From Chinchilla lanigera (Eukaryota > Chordata > Mammalia > Rodentia > Chinchillidae), in contig NW_004955417.1 of NCBI RefSeq assembly GCF_000276665.1, positions 24,566,872 to 24,630,871 on the forward strand: 64,000 nt of DNA, read 5' to 3'. Position numbers and translations under genes: made by a program. The notes beneath the pieces are model-generated. The model had not been told where the DNA came from. It did no database searches and saw nothing but the letters and a program-made list of their open reading frames with translations. Shown here piece after piece: positions 1 through 9,734 of this stretch (position 1 is its first letter; each line of letters begins with the position of its first letter).

Positions 1-369
1 ATAAAATATGTGTCTTGTCTTGTATTGTTTCCCCTTTCACAATATCCCCCAGACCATAATACATGACTAGAGTTTTCACTAGAGAAGACATACAAAAGGC
101 TAAAAAGTACAAGAAAAGATGCTCAACATCATCAGCCATTGGGGTAGAGCCATCAAAGGCAAACCAAGATACCACTTAATATGCACTAGAATGGCTTGAT
201 CAAAAAAGAGGTCACAAGAAGCTGCACCTGTCACAGTTTCCTGGTGGAGATGTAAAATGGTGCCATCTATCTGGAAAACAGGCTTTTAGTTTCTTAGAAA
301 GTCACCACATAACCTGGTATCCTCATCTGTTGTCCTCACCAAATAACCTGGTGTCCTATGCTGTAACAG
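1..369. other. unassigned unique sequence
   Basis: No coding segment, RNA gene or repeat family is recognised here. Open frames are short and lack any family resemblance. Confidence 0.4.
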
Positions 370-456
370 AATAACACAGACCGGTTAAATTATAAATAAT
401 AAAAGTTTATTTGATACATGGTTCTAGGGGCCGAGCAGTCCAAAACTGAAGGCCCA

Positions 457-956
457 TGTCTTGGTTACTTTTATTGCTAAGACAAAATTCCTGACACCCC
501 AAATTAAGGAAGAAAAGCTTTAATTTGCTCACAGTTTGTGGAGGTTTCAGTCTAGAATCAGCTGGCTCCAAGGCAAGGTGGCATAGCACAGTGGCAACCA
601 ATCAAGGCAGCAGAAGACAGCAAAAGCAATGAGACAGAAAAGGGGAAGCACAAGCCTCTTTCCCTCTCTTGCATTGTATGCAGGCTAGCCACCCTGGGTG
701 CGCGTAGCACTCATACCATCTCTGTGCCGTCCTCTTGCACAGGCTCAGGATGTTTACATCAGGCTTAGGGCCAGCAGGACCCTGGCCCCCTGCTGAGTTA
801 CTTAGTTAAACTTCTAAACTTCTGGAGCTGACACAATGAGCAACACCCTACAGGTAAGGGCATGGCACGTCCTCTACATGCTAGGACGTAGAACTGCTGA
901 GTTACTTAGTTAAACCTCTAAGCTTCTCAAGTTGACACCCTGTATCAACCATGACA
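457..956 (-). mobile_element. solo LTR, ~500-bp family (copy 1)
   Basis: The element runs from TGTCTTGG to CATGACA and is flanked by gccca (452-456) and cccca (957-961), a 4/5 match for a 5-bp target-site duplication. It is clearly related to the LTR at 34213-34716 and more distantly to those at 57286-57663 and 63437-63791. Shared text includes 'gtggaggtttca' and 'cagctggctccaaggc'. The half near the right end contains a duplicated block built around 'gctgagttacttagttaaac'. Exact family is unknown; TG..CA ends and 5-bp duplications fit ERVL/MaLR-type elements. Confidence 0.7.
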
Positions 957-1192
957 CCCCACATGGAGTGATGCTGTTTTGCTGCTTCAGGATGTGGCAG
1001 GAGGCAAAATAGCCTGGGAGAAGGAGAGAGAGGAGAGAAAGAGAGAGAAAATGAGGCTGGACCCTCCCTTTTTGTAACTCACCCACTCCCTAGATAAACA
1101 GCTTCAATTCACTGGTGAGGGCAGTGCCCAAATAACCTAATAACTCTCAAGGGTCCTGCCTCTCAATGTTGTTGCACTGAAAGTTAAGTCCC

Positions 1193-1297
1193 GGGGCTGG
1201 GGATTTAGCTCAGCGGCAAAGCGCCTGCCTGGCAAGCACAAGGTCGTGAGTTCAGTTCCCGGTACCGGAGAAAAACAAAAACAAAAAAAAAAAAAAA
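1193..1297 (+). mobile_element. ID SINE with perfect 15-bp target-site duplication
   Basis: This is a tRNA-Ala-like SINE body starting ggggctggggatttagctc (A box) with a B-box-like segment 'gagttcagttccc', ending ggtaccggag and followed by an A-rich tail. It is flanked by the perfect 15-bp direct repeat tgaaagttaagtccc at 1178-1192 and 1298-1312. The perfect repeat and intact promoter boxes indicate a recent L1-mediated insertion. Confidence 0.92.
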
Positions 1298-1364
1298 TGA
1301 AAGTTAAGTCCCAAATATATGAATTTTGCGACACAAGAACTTTCAAACCATAGCACCCAACAAT

Positions 1365-2035
1365 TCCATGAATAGATATCTACCCAAGAAAAACGAAAGC
1401 ATGTCCATGCAAAGACTTTTCAGTTCAAGTTTGTAGTCTTATTATAAAATCCTCAAACCAGTAACAATCTAAATACTCATCCACTGTTCAATTCATAAAC
1501 AACATGCAACAGAATATAGCTCAACCATAACAGTGATTGAACGACGTATATATGCACAACATGGATGAACCACAAGCATATTCTAGCAGGTCAAGGAATC
1601 CAGAAACAAAAACTACTGCATAATTTTCTCTATGTGAAATATCCAGAAGAAGCAAATCTACAGCAACCCAGGCAGAGCCGAGGTTCCCTGGGGTCTCAGG
1701 AGAGAGCAGTATTGACTGCAGGCAGGCAGGCACAGGGGTCTAGGAGTGAAAAAATGCTTTAAATATTGATGGTGATGCTATTTGCACATCTGTCTGAATT
1801 TTCTAAGAATCATTTGACCTATACTCATGTATTGGGAGAACGCTGTAGGTTTTATGCATCAATAAAGCTATGGAATAAAAAATAGCCATCTATGAAGAAT
1901 GGAAAGTGGAGAAAGGACAGGTTTGGCGGCAGTGGTCACTCCTGAGGACGGACGATGGGTAATGAGGGTTCTTTGTTCTTGCTCTTTCCACCCTTTTGTG
2001 TATTTGAAACTTTCATAACAAAAAATCTAAAATGG
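1365..2035 (+). mobile_element. L1M fragment: ORF2 3' end and 3' UTR
   Basis: The text resembles the degenerate end of L1 ORF2 and its 3' UTR: 'gtccatgcaaagac', 'ctaaatactcatccact', 'acaacatggatgaacc', then 'tgtatttgaaactttcataac'. No open frame remains. Assigned to an old L1M-type element by remembered consensus. Confidence 0.65.
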
Positions 2036-2332
2036 GATTTGAAGAAGAAAACGTCAGGTTTTATTGTATTCACATGAAGTGAAATGGGACTCACATGATG
2101 AGGCAGGAGGAGAATTCAGCGTTAACGCCTGGGCCCCTTGCTAGGTCCTTCAACAACATGAGGAGCCAATGTGGTGTCCCTGGATCTTCAGGCCATTGGG
2201 GTCAAGATGATACGGGCATTTTCTGCTGTGAGTGTGCCTTGGAAAGAAGTGAGTAGCGCTGTGTTTATGTCAAAGTGGTACCCAGGAAGCTTCCTCTTAG
2301 GCGGAAGTGTGTTTCCACGATAGCCAGGGAAG

Positions 2333-2368
2333 GAAGTCACCTTACAGCCTTCGGTGTAAGGTGACTTC
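2333..2368. repeat. perfect 14-bp inverted repeat (hairpin)
   Basis: The arms GAAGTCACCTTACA (2333-2346) and TGTAAGGTGACTTC (2355-2368) are exact reverse complements around the 8-nt loop gccttcgg. Pairing extends three more positions with one mismatch. Confidence 0.9.
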
Positions 2369-2509
2369 TTTCGGTGGTGCTAATGCATCTGCAAGACATG
2401 GACAAAACAATCTCTCTGATTTAAATGTGTGTATAAGTAACACATAGAGAATAACGTACAATTAACTTCCACCTTTACAAATCCACCTGGAGTGTGGAAA
2501 CCTTAGTGC

Positions 2510-2645
2510 ATTCGCTTCATCATCCACAAAGCAAGTATTTATTGATCCTTTCCAAGGACTGACAGGAGCCATTTGAGGCACTAGAAATAGAGCCCTGAAC
2601 AAAACCAACAAAAGCTCTGCTGTTATGCAGCTTAGACTCTAGAGT
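2510..2645 (+). mobile_element. L2 3'-end fragment
   Basis: Diagnostic L2-like text is present: 'aagtatttattgatcc', 'gagccctgaacaaaacc', 'gctctgctgttatgcagcttagactctagag'-type ending. Confidence 0.65.
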
Positions 2646-2649
2646 TTAT

Positions 2650-2830
2650 GCCTTCAAACTTTAACAAGCCTAAGGATCATGTGCGGACATTATTAACATG
2701 TAGATTCTGATGGCACCAGGTCTCGAGCTTGTCTCCCACGTGGTGCCCATGGTACTGGTAAACGAAACACACATTTACTTGCAGTTCCTAGGGCACCGAG
2801 TGGGAAAGGTTTGGAAAACACAGAAGTTTG
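2650..2830 (+). mobile_element. MER5-like hAT DNA transposon relic
   Basis: Degenerate MER5A-type pattern: 'cttcaaactttaacaagcc', 'aggatcatgtg', 'tagattctgatgg', ending 'aaggtttggaaaacac'. Non-autonomous and ancient. Confidence 0.45.
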
Positions 2831-3440
2831 TCCTTCACAAGTTTCCGTACTGAATTCTTTGTAACTTGTGTCTCACCTGTGCTGAGTGAAGGTTGTTGAC
2901 ACGCTCTGCCCTGAGACCTGTGTGCCCCCTGTGGAAATTATTGCTCTCTCTGGAAGTGGAGAAGGCCCCGGCCAGGCAGGCTACACCCGTGGACCACACC
3001 TTCCAGGGCACTGCAGTGCCTGAGGCTCTGTGATTAACTCACAGGTCAGGACTTGTGTGTCAGCCTTCCTTCAGGGATCTGCTTCTGTTTTACACTTCAA
3101 AGGCCTATCCACAGCCGCTATCAAAAGCCTTTTTAAATCTTTGGAGATAAGTTTGAGCCCTTTCTTTGTTACATTTTAACCCTTTCCTGCACTTCTAGGG
3201 TATGGTGTTAACAAGGAGAGAATGGGGAAAAAAAAAAAGCTAGGAATTTCCTTTGTGAATTTGATCAGTATTTTTTCATATGCCTTTACCCCCCAAAAGC
3301 AGTGCTTGAGACTGTTGCCCAAAGTGGGTTAATTCAGTACAGGCCCTGGGGCTCTGCGGCAAGGTTGTTCACCCATTGCCTGGCCCCGGCTGTGCAGTGC
3401 GAGGTAGTAAGGCAATGCGGGGTTGCAGGAACCCGGCTCC
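2831..3440. other. unassigned unique sequence
   Basis: I see no gene or recognisable repeat apart from an A-run at about 3228-3237. The 116-codon frame starting at 3302 runs into the L1/MLT1 repeats and is not a gene. Confidence 0.4.
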
Positions 3441-4120
3441 AGCAATGCATCGTAATGAAATCATCACAAGGGCACACAAGAGTATCTGCAAAAGGAGGTT
3501 TATCACAGAATTATTTTGATAGCAAACATCGGGGAGGGGGGGACCTTAAATATCCGTATTGGTTTCTTGCTGCTGCTGTGAGGAATCACCTTCCATTTAG
3601 GGGCTTAAATAACACAAATTTATTCTCATGGCTCGAGAAGGCAGAAGCCTGAATTCAGTTTTGCTGGGGTAAAGCCTGTGTGCCCGGCTGGCTCTTGGCT
3701 CTTAGTCTGCATCTCCGAAGACAGAGTCCTTTCCTGGCCTTTGTTGGTCGGTCCATCGCTGCATACCCGCACCCTGGGCGGTGCCCCGCTTCAGTCGCAG
3801 TCCTTCTCTCCCTTCTGTCTCCACGTTTACTCTAACTCTGTGCCTGCATCCCTTTTACAAGGACGGCTGCGATCACACTGGGCCCACACAGACAGTCCAA
3901 GAAAATACCCCATCTCATAGAGTTTTTATTTTAGAGTTAAGATCTTTCCCATTACCACACCTACCAAGCTCTTGCCCTGTAAGGTAACCATCACAGGTTC
4001 TGTTGATCAGGATGTGGACAAATGGGATACTGTGATCCGGTTTACCATAATACAAAGCCAGAGGAAGTGGTAAATTATGTCACATTTATTCAGTGGAATA
4101 TTTCTTCAATGATATTTAAT
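3440..4120 (+). mobile_element. L1M ORF2 3' fragment split by an LTR
   Basis: Two flanks, about 3440-3556 and 4053-4120, read as consecutive L1 ORF2 3'-end text ('gcacacaagagtatctgc', 'gatagcaaacat' then 'gtggtaaattatgtcaca', 'cagtggaatatttcttc'). The MLT1-type LTR at 3557-4052 separates them. Confidence 0.55.
3557..4052 (-). mobile_element. MLT1-type MaLR LTR
   Basis: Antisense MLT1 pattern: 'gtattggtttcttgctgctgctgtgagg', 'ggcttaaataacacaaattt', 'ttctcatggctc', and, further on, 'acaaggacggctgcgatcac' and 'gggcccacac'. Ancient and divergent; the ends are approximate. Confidence 0.6.
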
Positions 4121-4149
4121 GAAAACATAAAATTATCGTGATCATTCAA

Positions 4150-4375
4150 TATGTGTTCATTAAACCGAACACCACGTCCCACTGAGTGGTGGGTAACAAG
4201 GTCAATGGAAAGTCTCTTCTGTCTTGTGTTTTATGTCTTATTTAAGGCAACAGATAATAAATCAGTGAACAAATTCATAAGAAGGATACTTTTAACTGAT
4301 GATCAGTTCTATACAGCAGATGAGGGAGGGTGAGAGGGATGGTCCTCGTGTATGGGATCTGTGAAGTCTTTCTCA
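4150..4375 (+). mobile_element. L2 internal fragment
   Basis: Degenerate L2-like text ('gcaacagataataaatcagtg', 'gtgaagtctttctcagg') suggests the part of L2 upstream of its 3' end. Weak assignment. Confidence 0.35.
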
Positions 4376-4429
4376 GGAGGTTACATTGCAACTAGATCTA
4401 ATAAGGAGGACCAGCTAGATTCTAACTGC

Positions 4430-4560
4430 ATTGCATACACCAGCCCACTCACTTAACTCGTCCACTAGCTAGGTGATGCAGGCATGATTTTATCAGCATT
4501 TTATAGATAAGAAAACCAAGGAGTGATGAAGCTGAATGATTTTTCAGTGATGGATGATAC
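4430..4560 (+). mobile_element. MIR SINE fragment
   Basis: MIR core-like text 'gattttatcagcattttatagataagaaaacc' followed by 'gctgaatgatttttcagtga' matches the pattern of a sense MIR. Confidence 0.6.
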
Positions 4561-4575
4561 TGCCATGTGAGTGTC

Positions 4576-4614
4576 TGCATGTGTGTGTGTGCACGCGCAC
4601 ACACGTGCATGTGT
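4576..4614. repeat. 39-nt strictly alternating purine-pyrimidine tract
   Basis: Every position alternates pyrimidine and purine. A (TG)n part runs into GCACGCGCACACACGTGC, so the tract also contains an inverted repeat. This is a candidate Z-DNA or cruciform site. Confidence 0.85.
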
Positions 4615-4619
4615 TCTGC

Positions 4620-5837
4620 TCTGTACTGGGCCTGTGTGTGTAGATGGGAGCTATAAATGAAGGTATTTTACAATAAAACAGGAAAGATATGCCTGAAGCT
4701 TGCATCTGAGAAATGATTACACATAATATTTCTTCTTTATGCTTTACTCCCAAATGTTTCTATAGAGAAAAGGCACTATATTATATGTAGGGAAATAATT
4801 AAAAAGTAAAAGATAATGTGTTTTAGCTCAGTGGGGCCTGGTATTAGAACTAATGTCACCTCAGATCTTTTGTAGAAAGGAGAAAAGAGTGAAGGCACCA
4901 TCTCACCATCCAGACTAAAGCTACACAAAGCTCTGCTGCTCAAATTAAGCCATAGAGTAGGTTAATTTCCTACACTTTTAGGATATAATTATGGGCTACC
5001 CATCCTGGCTCAATCATCCTTCTGTTAATCAGTGATGTTTTTGAGGAATATTCCTGTTCAAATAACCAAAGATTTTAGCTTTCCCCAATTCTGACAATGT
5101 AGAGAGACAGCTTTTCCCCTACACAGCCTGTCTATCTGTTCACTTGTTTTCCCAAATTCTGTGTGCCAAGTTGGCTTTCTTTGAAGAATTCCCCTGTCTG
5201 ACTTGGCATCATTTACTTTATTTATGTTGGAGAGCTCTTGTGGAAATACTACAGCTGTGTTATATATGTACGTGTGTGGGTACAAAAGTCAGAGCAACAG
5301 ATCATTAGAAGGTGAATTCACTTATTAAACTTCTAGTCTTGGGAGTTGTCCAAAAATAACCCCCTCTTGAGTACCCTCTGAGATCCCTCTGCCATAAAAT
5401 GAGGAGAGCATAAGATCCAACCCTCAGGGACGGAGGAGACCCTCAACACATTTTAGACTCCAAATCTTAAAAGTATCAGGAACCATTTTTAAAAGTCTAG
5501 ATTCTGACCTTGCTGCAGGCAGTGAGCATTTATTTCCTTTCTTAGAATAGCCTGATCTCTCCTCAAAGTCCTTTATATGTTTACTGTTTGTCTAGGTCTT
5601 AGTGCTAGACCTTGCCCATCAGTACTATGAATATTTTAAAAGGAAAAATGCAGTCCTTAATATATCAGAAATAGAAGATACAGTAAAGTAATGGACTAAA
5701 GAGTGAAAATGCTGATATTGTCCATTAATACACATATATTTTTCATAAGGTGTTGAGAACATTGAAATGTGTGTTTCTTGTTTTTAACAGAAAATGTGAG
5801 GGTTGTAAAGTACACGATATATTAAAAAACTTATACT
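4620..5837. other. unassigned unique AT-rich sequence
   Basis: No gene, RNA or recognisable repeat seen. The 75-codon antisense frame at 5058-5285 has no recognised family. Confidence 0.4.
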
Positions 5838-5851
5838 AAAAACCAAGGACA

Positions 5852-5970
5852 GGGGTTGGGGATTTAGCACAGTGGCAAAGTGCCTGCCTGGCAAGCGCAA
5901 GGTCATGAGTTCAGTTCCCGGTACTGGAGAAAAACCAAAACCAAAACAAAAACAAACAAACAAACAAAAA
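5852..5970 (+). mobile_element. ID SINE
   Basis: Body ggggttggggatttagcac through 'gttcccggtactggag', with a tail of CAAAA repeats. It is flanked by the direct repeat aaaccaaggaca immediately before the body (ending 5851) and after the tail (5971-5982). Confidence 0.9.
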
Positions 5971-5982
5971 AAACCAAGGACA

Positions 5983-7302
5983 AAAGTCTAAGTAAATCAC
6001 ACCTTATTCATTAAAATTTTGTTTAATTGTACTTAGTAGGCTCTAAGATTGAATCAATTCTTCAATGAAGGCAGTCTTAAGATTATGTAGTTAAATTAGC
6101 CAGAATGTCAGTGCTGCAAAAGAAAACAAATCATGATGAAAAAAAGTGTTCATTTACCTCCAAGAAGCATAAAAAAGATGAGAATGGAGAGGCTTCAGGA
6201 TCAAAATTGACTGAGGATGAGAGTGTTTGTTGTTGTTTTTACTTTAAAATAGATATGAGAGCTTAGTTAAAGCTTCATGACAATACCTATTTTGGGTAAA
6301 GCAAAGAAAACAGATTTCAGTTGAACAAGGCACTATTTCCTCACTGGCCTAATTCTGATAAACAACCCAGACACATGGCTGCTACATTCTCGACAATGAA
6401 TTTATACGAAAGGAAACAAAGCCCCACAGACATTTTTATTTTAGATGTTCTCACCCTCACCATGTCTGTGCCAAGCTATAAAACAAGCAAGGAACTGATT
6501 GTAATTACAGCCTCTTTCAACAGAGCAAGGAGAATTGGTTTGAGAAAAGTCCCATTGTAATTCTTCAAGGAGTGGGGTGATCTCTCAGCAGGACCATAAA
6601 TCAGGTTCTGGTGCTGGAACCAGGTCCAGGCTGAGGGAAACCTTGGATCTGATTCATTGAGATGAAGCTGGGTTACTCTGTGGGCAAGCAGCAGAAGAAT
6701 GGTCCTGAATTCTAGTACAGTGATGTGGGAGCTGGCTGAGCACTCAAATGGTGCTGGGACATCAGTCAGCTTTGGTGAGCTGGTTTCCTCATCCGTAAAT
6801 ATAGTGTTGTGACTTCGTGAACCATAAGGACCTTTTAAACCGGAACATTCTGATTTTTTTCTCTTTGCTCCAGAAGGCTGACGTGGGTTCTTTTCTCCAA
6901 CCCAAGAGCAGTACTGTGAAGCTTAATTTCTGATAAATGAAAGTGAAAGTCCAGATGTGTGGGATAAAGGCGAGCAGCCTGCAGTGGACTAGCTACTTTC
7001 CTCCCGTGTGGAACTCTTCCTGCGTGAGGATAATGTTTCTCTCTCCCACTGAACTCAGAGATGGCCACATGCACTTAGTTTGTCACTTCCAAGATGAACA
7101 TTTCAGATTTGGCATGGTTTTCTGGGAGGTAGAGAACCAACTCCTGAAGTGAAACATATTTAGAAAGCTAATGGCCATGTATTACAAGCAAGACTGAATC
7201 CTTCGTTGTAAATCTCTCCAATTTTTGAAAACGTTTGTTACTACCAAACACTAACCTCTCCTGACTTCTGTACCTACCTTCTAGGAATGGACAACTGTGA
7301 AG
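5983..7302. other. mostly unique sequence with a probable MIR
   Basis: Unassigned apart from about 6730-6835, where 'ctggtttcctcatccgtaaat' is the antisense MIR signature. Small frames on both strands show no family resemblance. Confidence 0.4.
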
Positions 7303-7312
7303 AGTCATTCTG

Positions 7313-7404
7313 TTTTTTTTTTTTTTTCTGGTACCAGGAGTCAAACTCAGGACCCCGCGCTTGCCAGGCTGGTGCTGTGCCGCTGAGCTAAATCCCCAGC
7401 CCCT
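7313..7404 (-). mobile_element. ID SINE, antisense
   Basis: A T-run is followed by 'ctggtaccaggagtcaaactc', 'cttgccaggctggtgctg' and 'gagctaaatccccagcccc', the reverse complement of the ID body. The direct repeat agtcattctg flanks it at 7303-7312 and 7408-7417. Confidence 0.92.
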
Positions 7405-7689
7405 AAAAGTCATTCTGTGGCTTAGAACAGAAAATCAGAATTCCAACATTTCTCTAAGAAGTGTCCCTCTTTTCTTTAATCTTCATGTAAGTGCTATCAC
7501 ATCCACATGTAAAGAAGTCTCTGCCAATGTTTATTTCAGGTGTCCTGGTACAGGCATTGGACTCTGCAACACCTGAGCAATTTAGTTTCTCTTTGGTGTG
7601 TGATACCTTTCATTTTCTTCCAATATGCATGGGTAAGAGGTCGCCTCTGCACTTTCTCTCTACTTATCCCAGCAATGTTCTGAATGTTT

Positions 7690-8200
7690 ACTCAGTAACC
7701 GGTAAAAACTGGAGATGGAAAAATTAAACAGTAGTCTTGCTCCTTCAATTTACCTATAACTTATCATCACTAGCTTCACAAGGAGAAATCCAAGGTCACA
7801 TGATGAACAGGATGCTAAAGAATGCATAGATTCTTATTCAGGTGCTTAGGGTGAGCACTTTGAACCTGAGCTTTGGCAGTGAGGAAGACTTTCTGGATGA
7901 TGTGATGTCTCACCCAAGACCTGAAGAACAAGTATGAATTAGAAGAGTTATGTGTGTGTGTGTACGTGGAAAGATGGGCTGGGCGCTAGATGTGGAAGTT
8001 TTAGATGAGTTAAGAATATCCCAGGCACAGGAAATCTCACTGTGAAGGGCCAATGGTGAGTCCAGATAGTAGATTTAAGGGGGCATGGTCTAAGAAGGAA
8101 AGAGAAGTCAGATCATGCAGGGACTGCTAAGCCACATTCAGTACTCTCGAATTTACCTTTAGAGCCAATGGGAGTCACAGAAGAGTCTGAAGGAAAATGT
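7690..8200 (+). mobile_element. L2 fragment
   Basis: L2-like text runs in order: 'gatgatgtgatgtctcacccaagacctgaag', 'ggcacaggaaatctca', 'aagtcagatcatgcaggg', 'gagccaatggga'. It is too degenerate for any open frame. A short TG tract lies at about 7951-7963. Confidence 0.6.
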
Positions 8201-8204
8201 TTCC

Positions 8205-8440
8205 TGTGACTCTCAGGTACCCCTTTCCCATTCTCCTGCCTTCCATATCCTCCCTCCATCCTCCCAACAACTTCTTCCTCTTTTAAGAATCAGATTAATC
8301 CAAGGGACCTTTGGAGACCTTTTCTGGCAGGTACATCTCTCCGTATAGACTTAGATATCTCTCAAAACACAATCCTTTTATATGTATTAATTTCCATGCC
8401 TTTCTCACAGTGTAAAACATAAAAGTCTTCAGGGCCCAGC
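8205..8440 (-). mobile_element. probable antisense L2 fragment
   Basis: C/T-rich text ('ctcctgccttccatatcc', 'ggcaggtacatctctc', 'tttccatgcctttctcac') resembles antisense L2. Weak. Confidence 0.3.
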
Positions 8441-8487
8441 CTGTGTCTCAGTGAGCTCTTGGTTCACAGCAGTCTTTGTAAAGGTAC

Positions 8488-9392
8488 TGTGTTGGTTTGG
8501 GGAATATTTTTGCAAGGGAGAACAATATACTACAGGACACATATTTTATAAGATTATGTATAATAGTCACCCAAAGAACAATATACAAAAGAGTGCAGGA
8601 AATCTGTATATACACTATAGACCAAGAATCCAGCTAAGGGCCTGGATCCCATGGAAATGTCCTGCATGAGTCCGACTTAAGACATAGAGCTCATAACAAT
8701 GCCTCCCACAAGTCCAGCTGGATGTTGTGCAGGCCTATTTCACGGATCTGTCCTGGGAAGGCCCAAAGGTCAGTGGTGGACTCTGGGAATTCTGTGCCAG
8801 TAGGATGAAGGATCTGTGCTAGCAGGCTGTGGGATCCACACTAAAGCCAGGAAGTAATGCTCAAAGTAAGAACCAGAGCTCCCCAGAAGGTACCACAGCC
8901 ATCCTCAGCAACAGTGAGGTCCTGAGCTCCTCCAGTGGTGAAGACAGCTGAGATCCCATCAGGAAAGCCAATGCAGCAAACTTCTTCAGGAGACTGAGCT
9001 GTGCACCATCTTCTCCTCCGGAGCCAGGAAGCGATGCGCAAGTGAGGACCAGAGCTCCCCCTAAGTGAATGGAAGCTATTCTCAGTGCCAACAAGGTCTC
9101 GAGCTCCTTGAAAGATTTAAACAGCCAGGTTCATCAGGAAAGCCAGCATGATGAGCTCCTCCAAAAGAACCAACAGCTCCTTACAGCTTCCACCAGCTCC
9201 AACAGCCTTTCAGCTCCCAACAGCCTTTTTCTCCTTCTAACAGCCTTTCTCTGCTCCCAACAGTCTTTCCTGTGCTTCTCCAGTTCTGCCTCTTATGCTG
9301 GTGGCAACAATCCCCAGTTGGGCCTCCAAGCACCACGCTTACTCAGTTCAGCTGGGGGTTATAAGTTGACCACCAGTTATCAATCCACTACA
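8488..9392. mobile_element. 905-bp LTR with internal duplication, copy A
   Basis: The unit runs from TGTGTTGG to CCACTACA and is bounded by the exact 5-bp direct repeat GGTAC (8483-8487 and 9393-9397), which defines its ends as an integrated LTR. It is homologous, in the same orientation, to 45821-46724. Inside, a block beginning 'gccaggaag' is repeated: unit 1 at 8846-9022 (177 bp) and a shorter unit 2 from 9023 to about 9170. A run of ~20-bp imperfect repeats built on 'ctcccaacagcctttct' follows at about 9175-9275. The 120-codon frame at 9069-9431 comes from these repeats and is not a gene. The LTR family and transcriptional direction are not identified. Confidence 0.8.
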
Positions 9393-9397
9393 GGTAC

Positions 9398-9734
9398 CCA
9401 CAGGAGCAGCAGAGTGAAGGCCTCAGCCTGAGATGATCTCCTAAGTAAGGACATTTAGCCACTGATGCTGCAGCACAGACTCTTCCTGATGCTTGGGGGA
9501 CTTTATGGCTGGGGACATTTGTTTTTGAGAAAAATGAGAATGATTGTGCATAGAGGTATCACTTGGCAGGGAAACTCAGGCACTAGAACTTACCACCACT
9601 TTTCCCCTGTATAATCGAGGGCCAGCTAGGGCTTCACCCATCTCCCCTAATTTTCTGGACCAGTTGAGATCTGTTTAGGTGCCTGCTTCAACCCAGTCTG
9701 GCGACAGTATGCAGAGGGCAACATGCTTTGGAGG
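9398..9734. other. unassigned unique sequence
   Basis: No recognisable gene or repeat between the 905-bp LTR and the split MIR. Confidence 0.4.

Larger units (their letters stand above)
370..1355 (-). mobile_element. MaLR-type LTR (ERVL-MaLR), interrupted twice
   Basis: Three pieces (about 370-456, 957-1192 and 1313-1355) read together as one antisense MaLR LTR. The first is a T-rich 'tttattt..catggttct' end, the middle has a GA-rich tract at 1019-1054, and the last ends in 'tcaaaccatagca', the typical antisense MaLR end. A second LTR (457-956) and an ID SINE (1193-1297) split it. Family assignment is from remembered consensus shape, so the subfamily is not given. Confidence 0.6.

Noticed and set aside
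1193..1270. tRNA-like sequence with A and B boxes
   Set aside because: It is the tRNA-derived head of an ID SINE with A-rich tail and target-site duplications, not a tRNA gene. The same applies to the other ID copies.
3302..3652. 116-codon plus-strand frame
   Set aside because: It crosses from unique DNA into L1 and MLT1 repeats and has no coding signature.
9069..9431. 120-codon plus-strand open frame rich in Ser/Leu
   Set aside because: It lies inside the internally repeated 905-bp LTR and its composition comes from the minisatellite.
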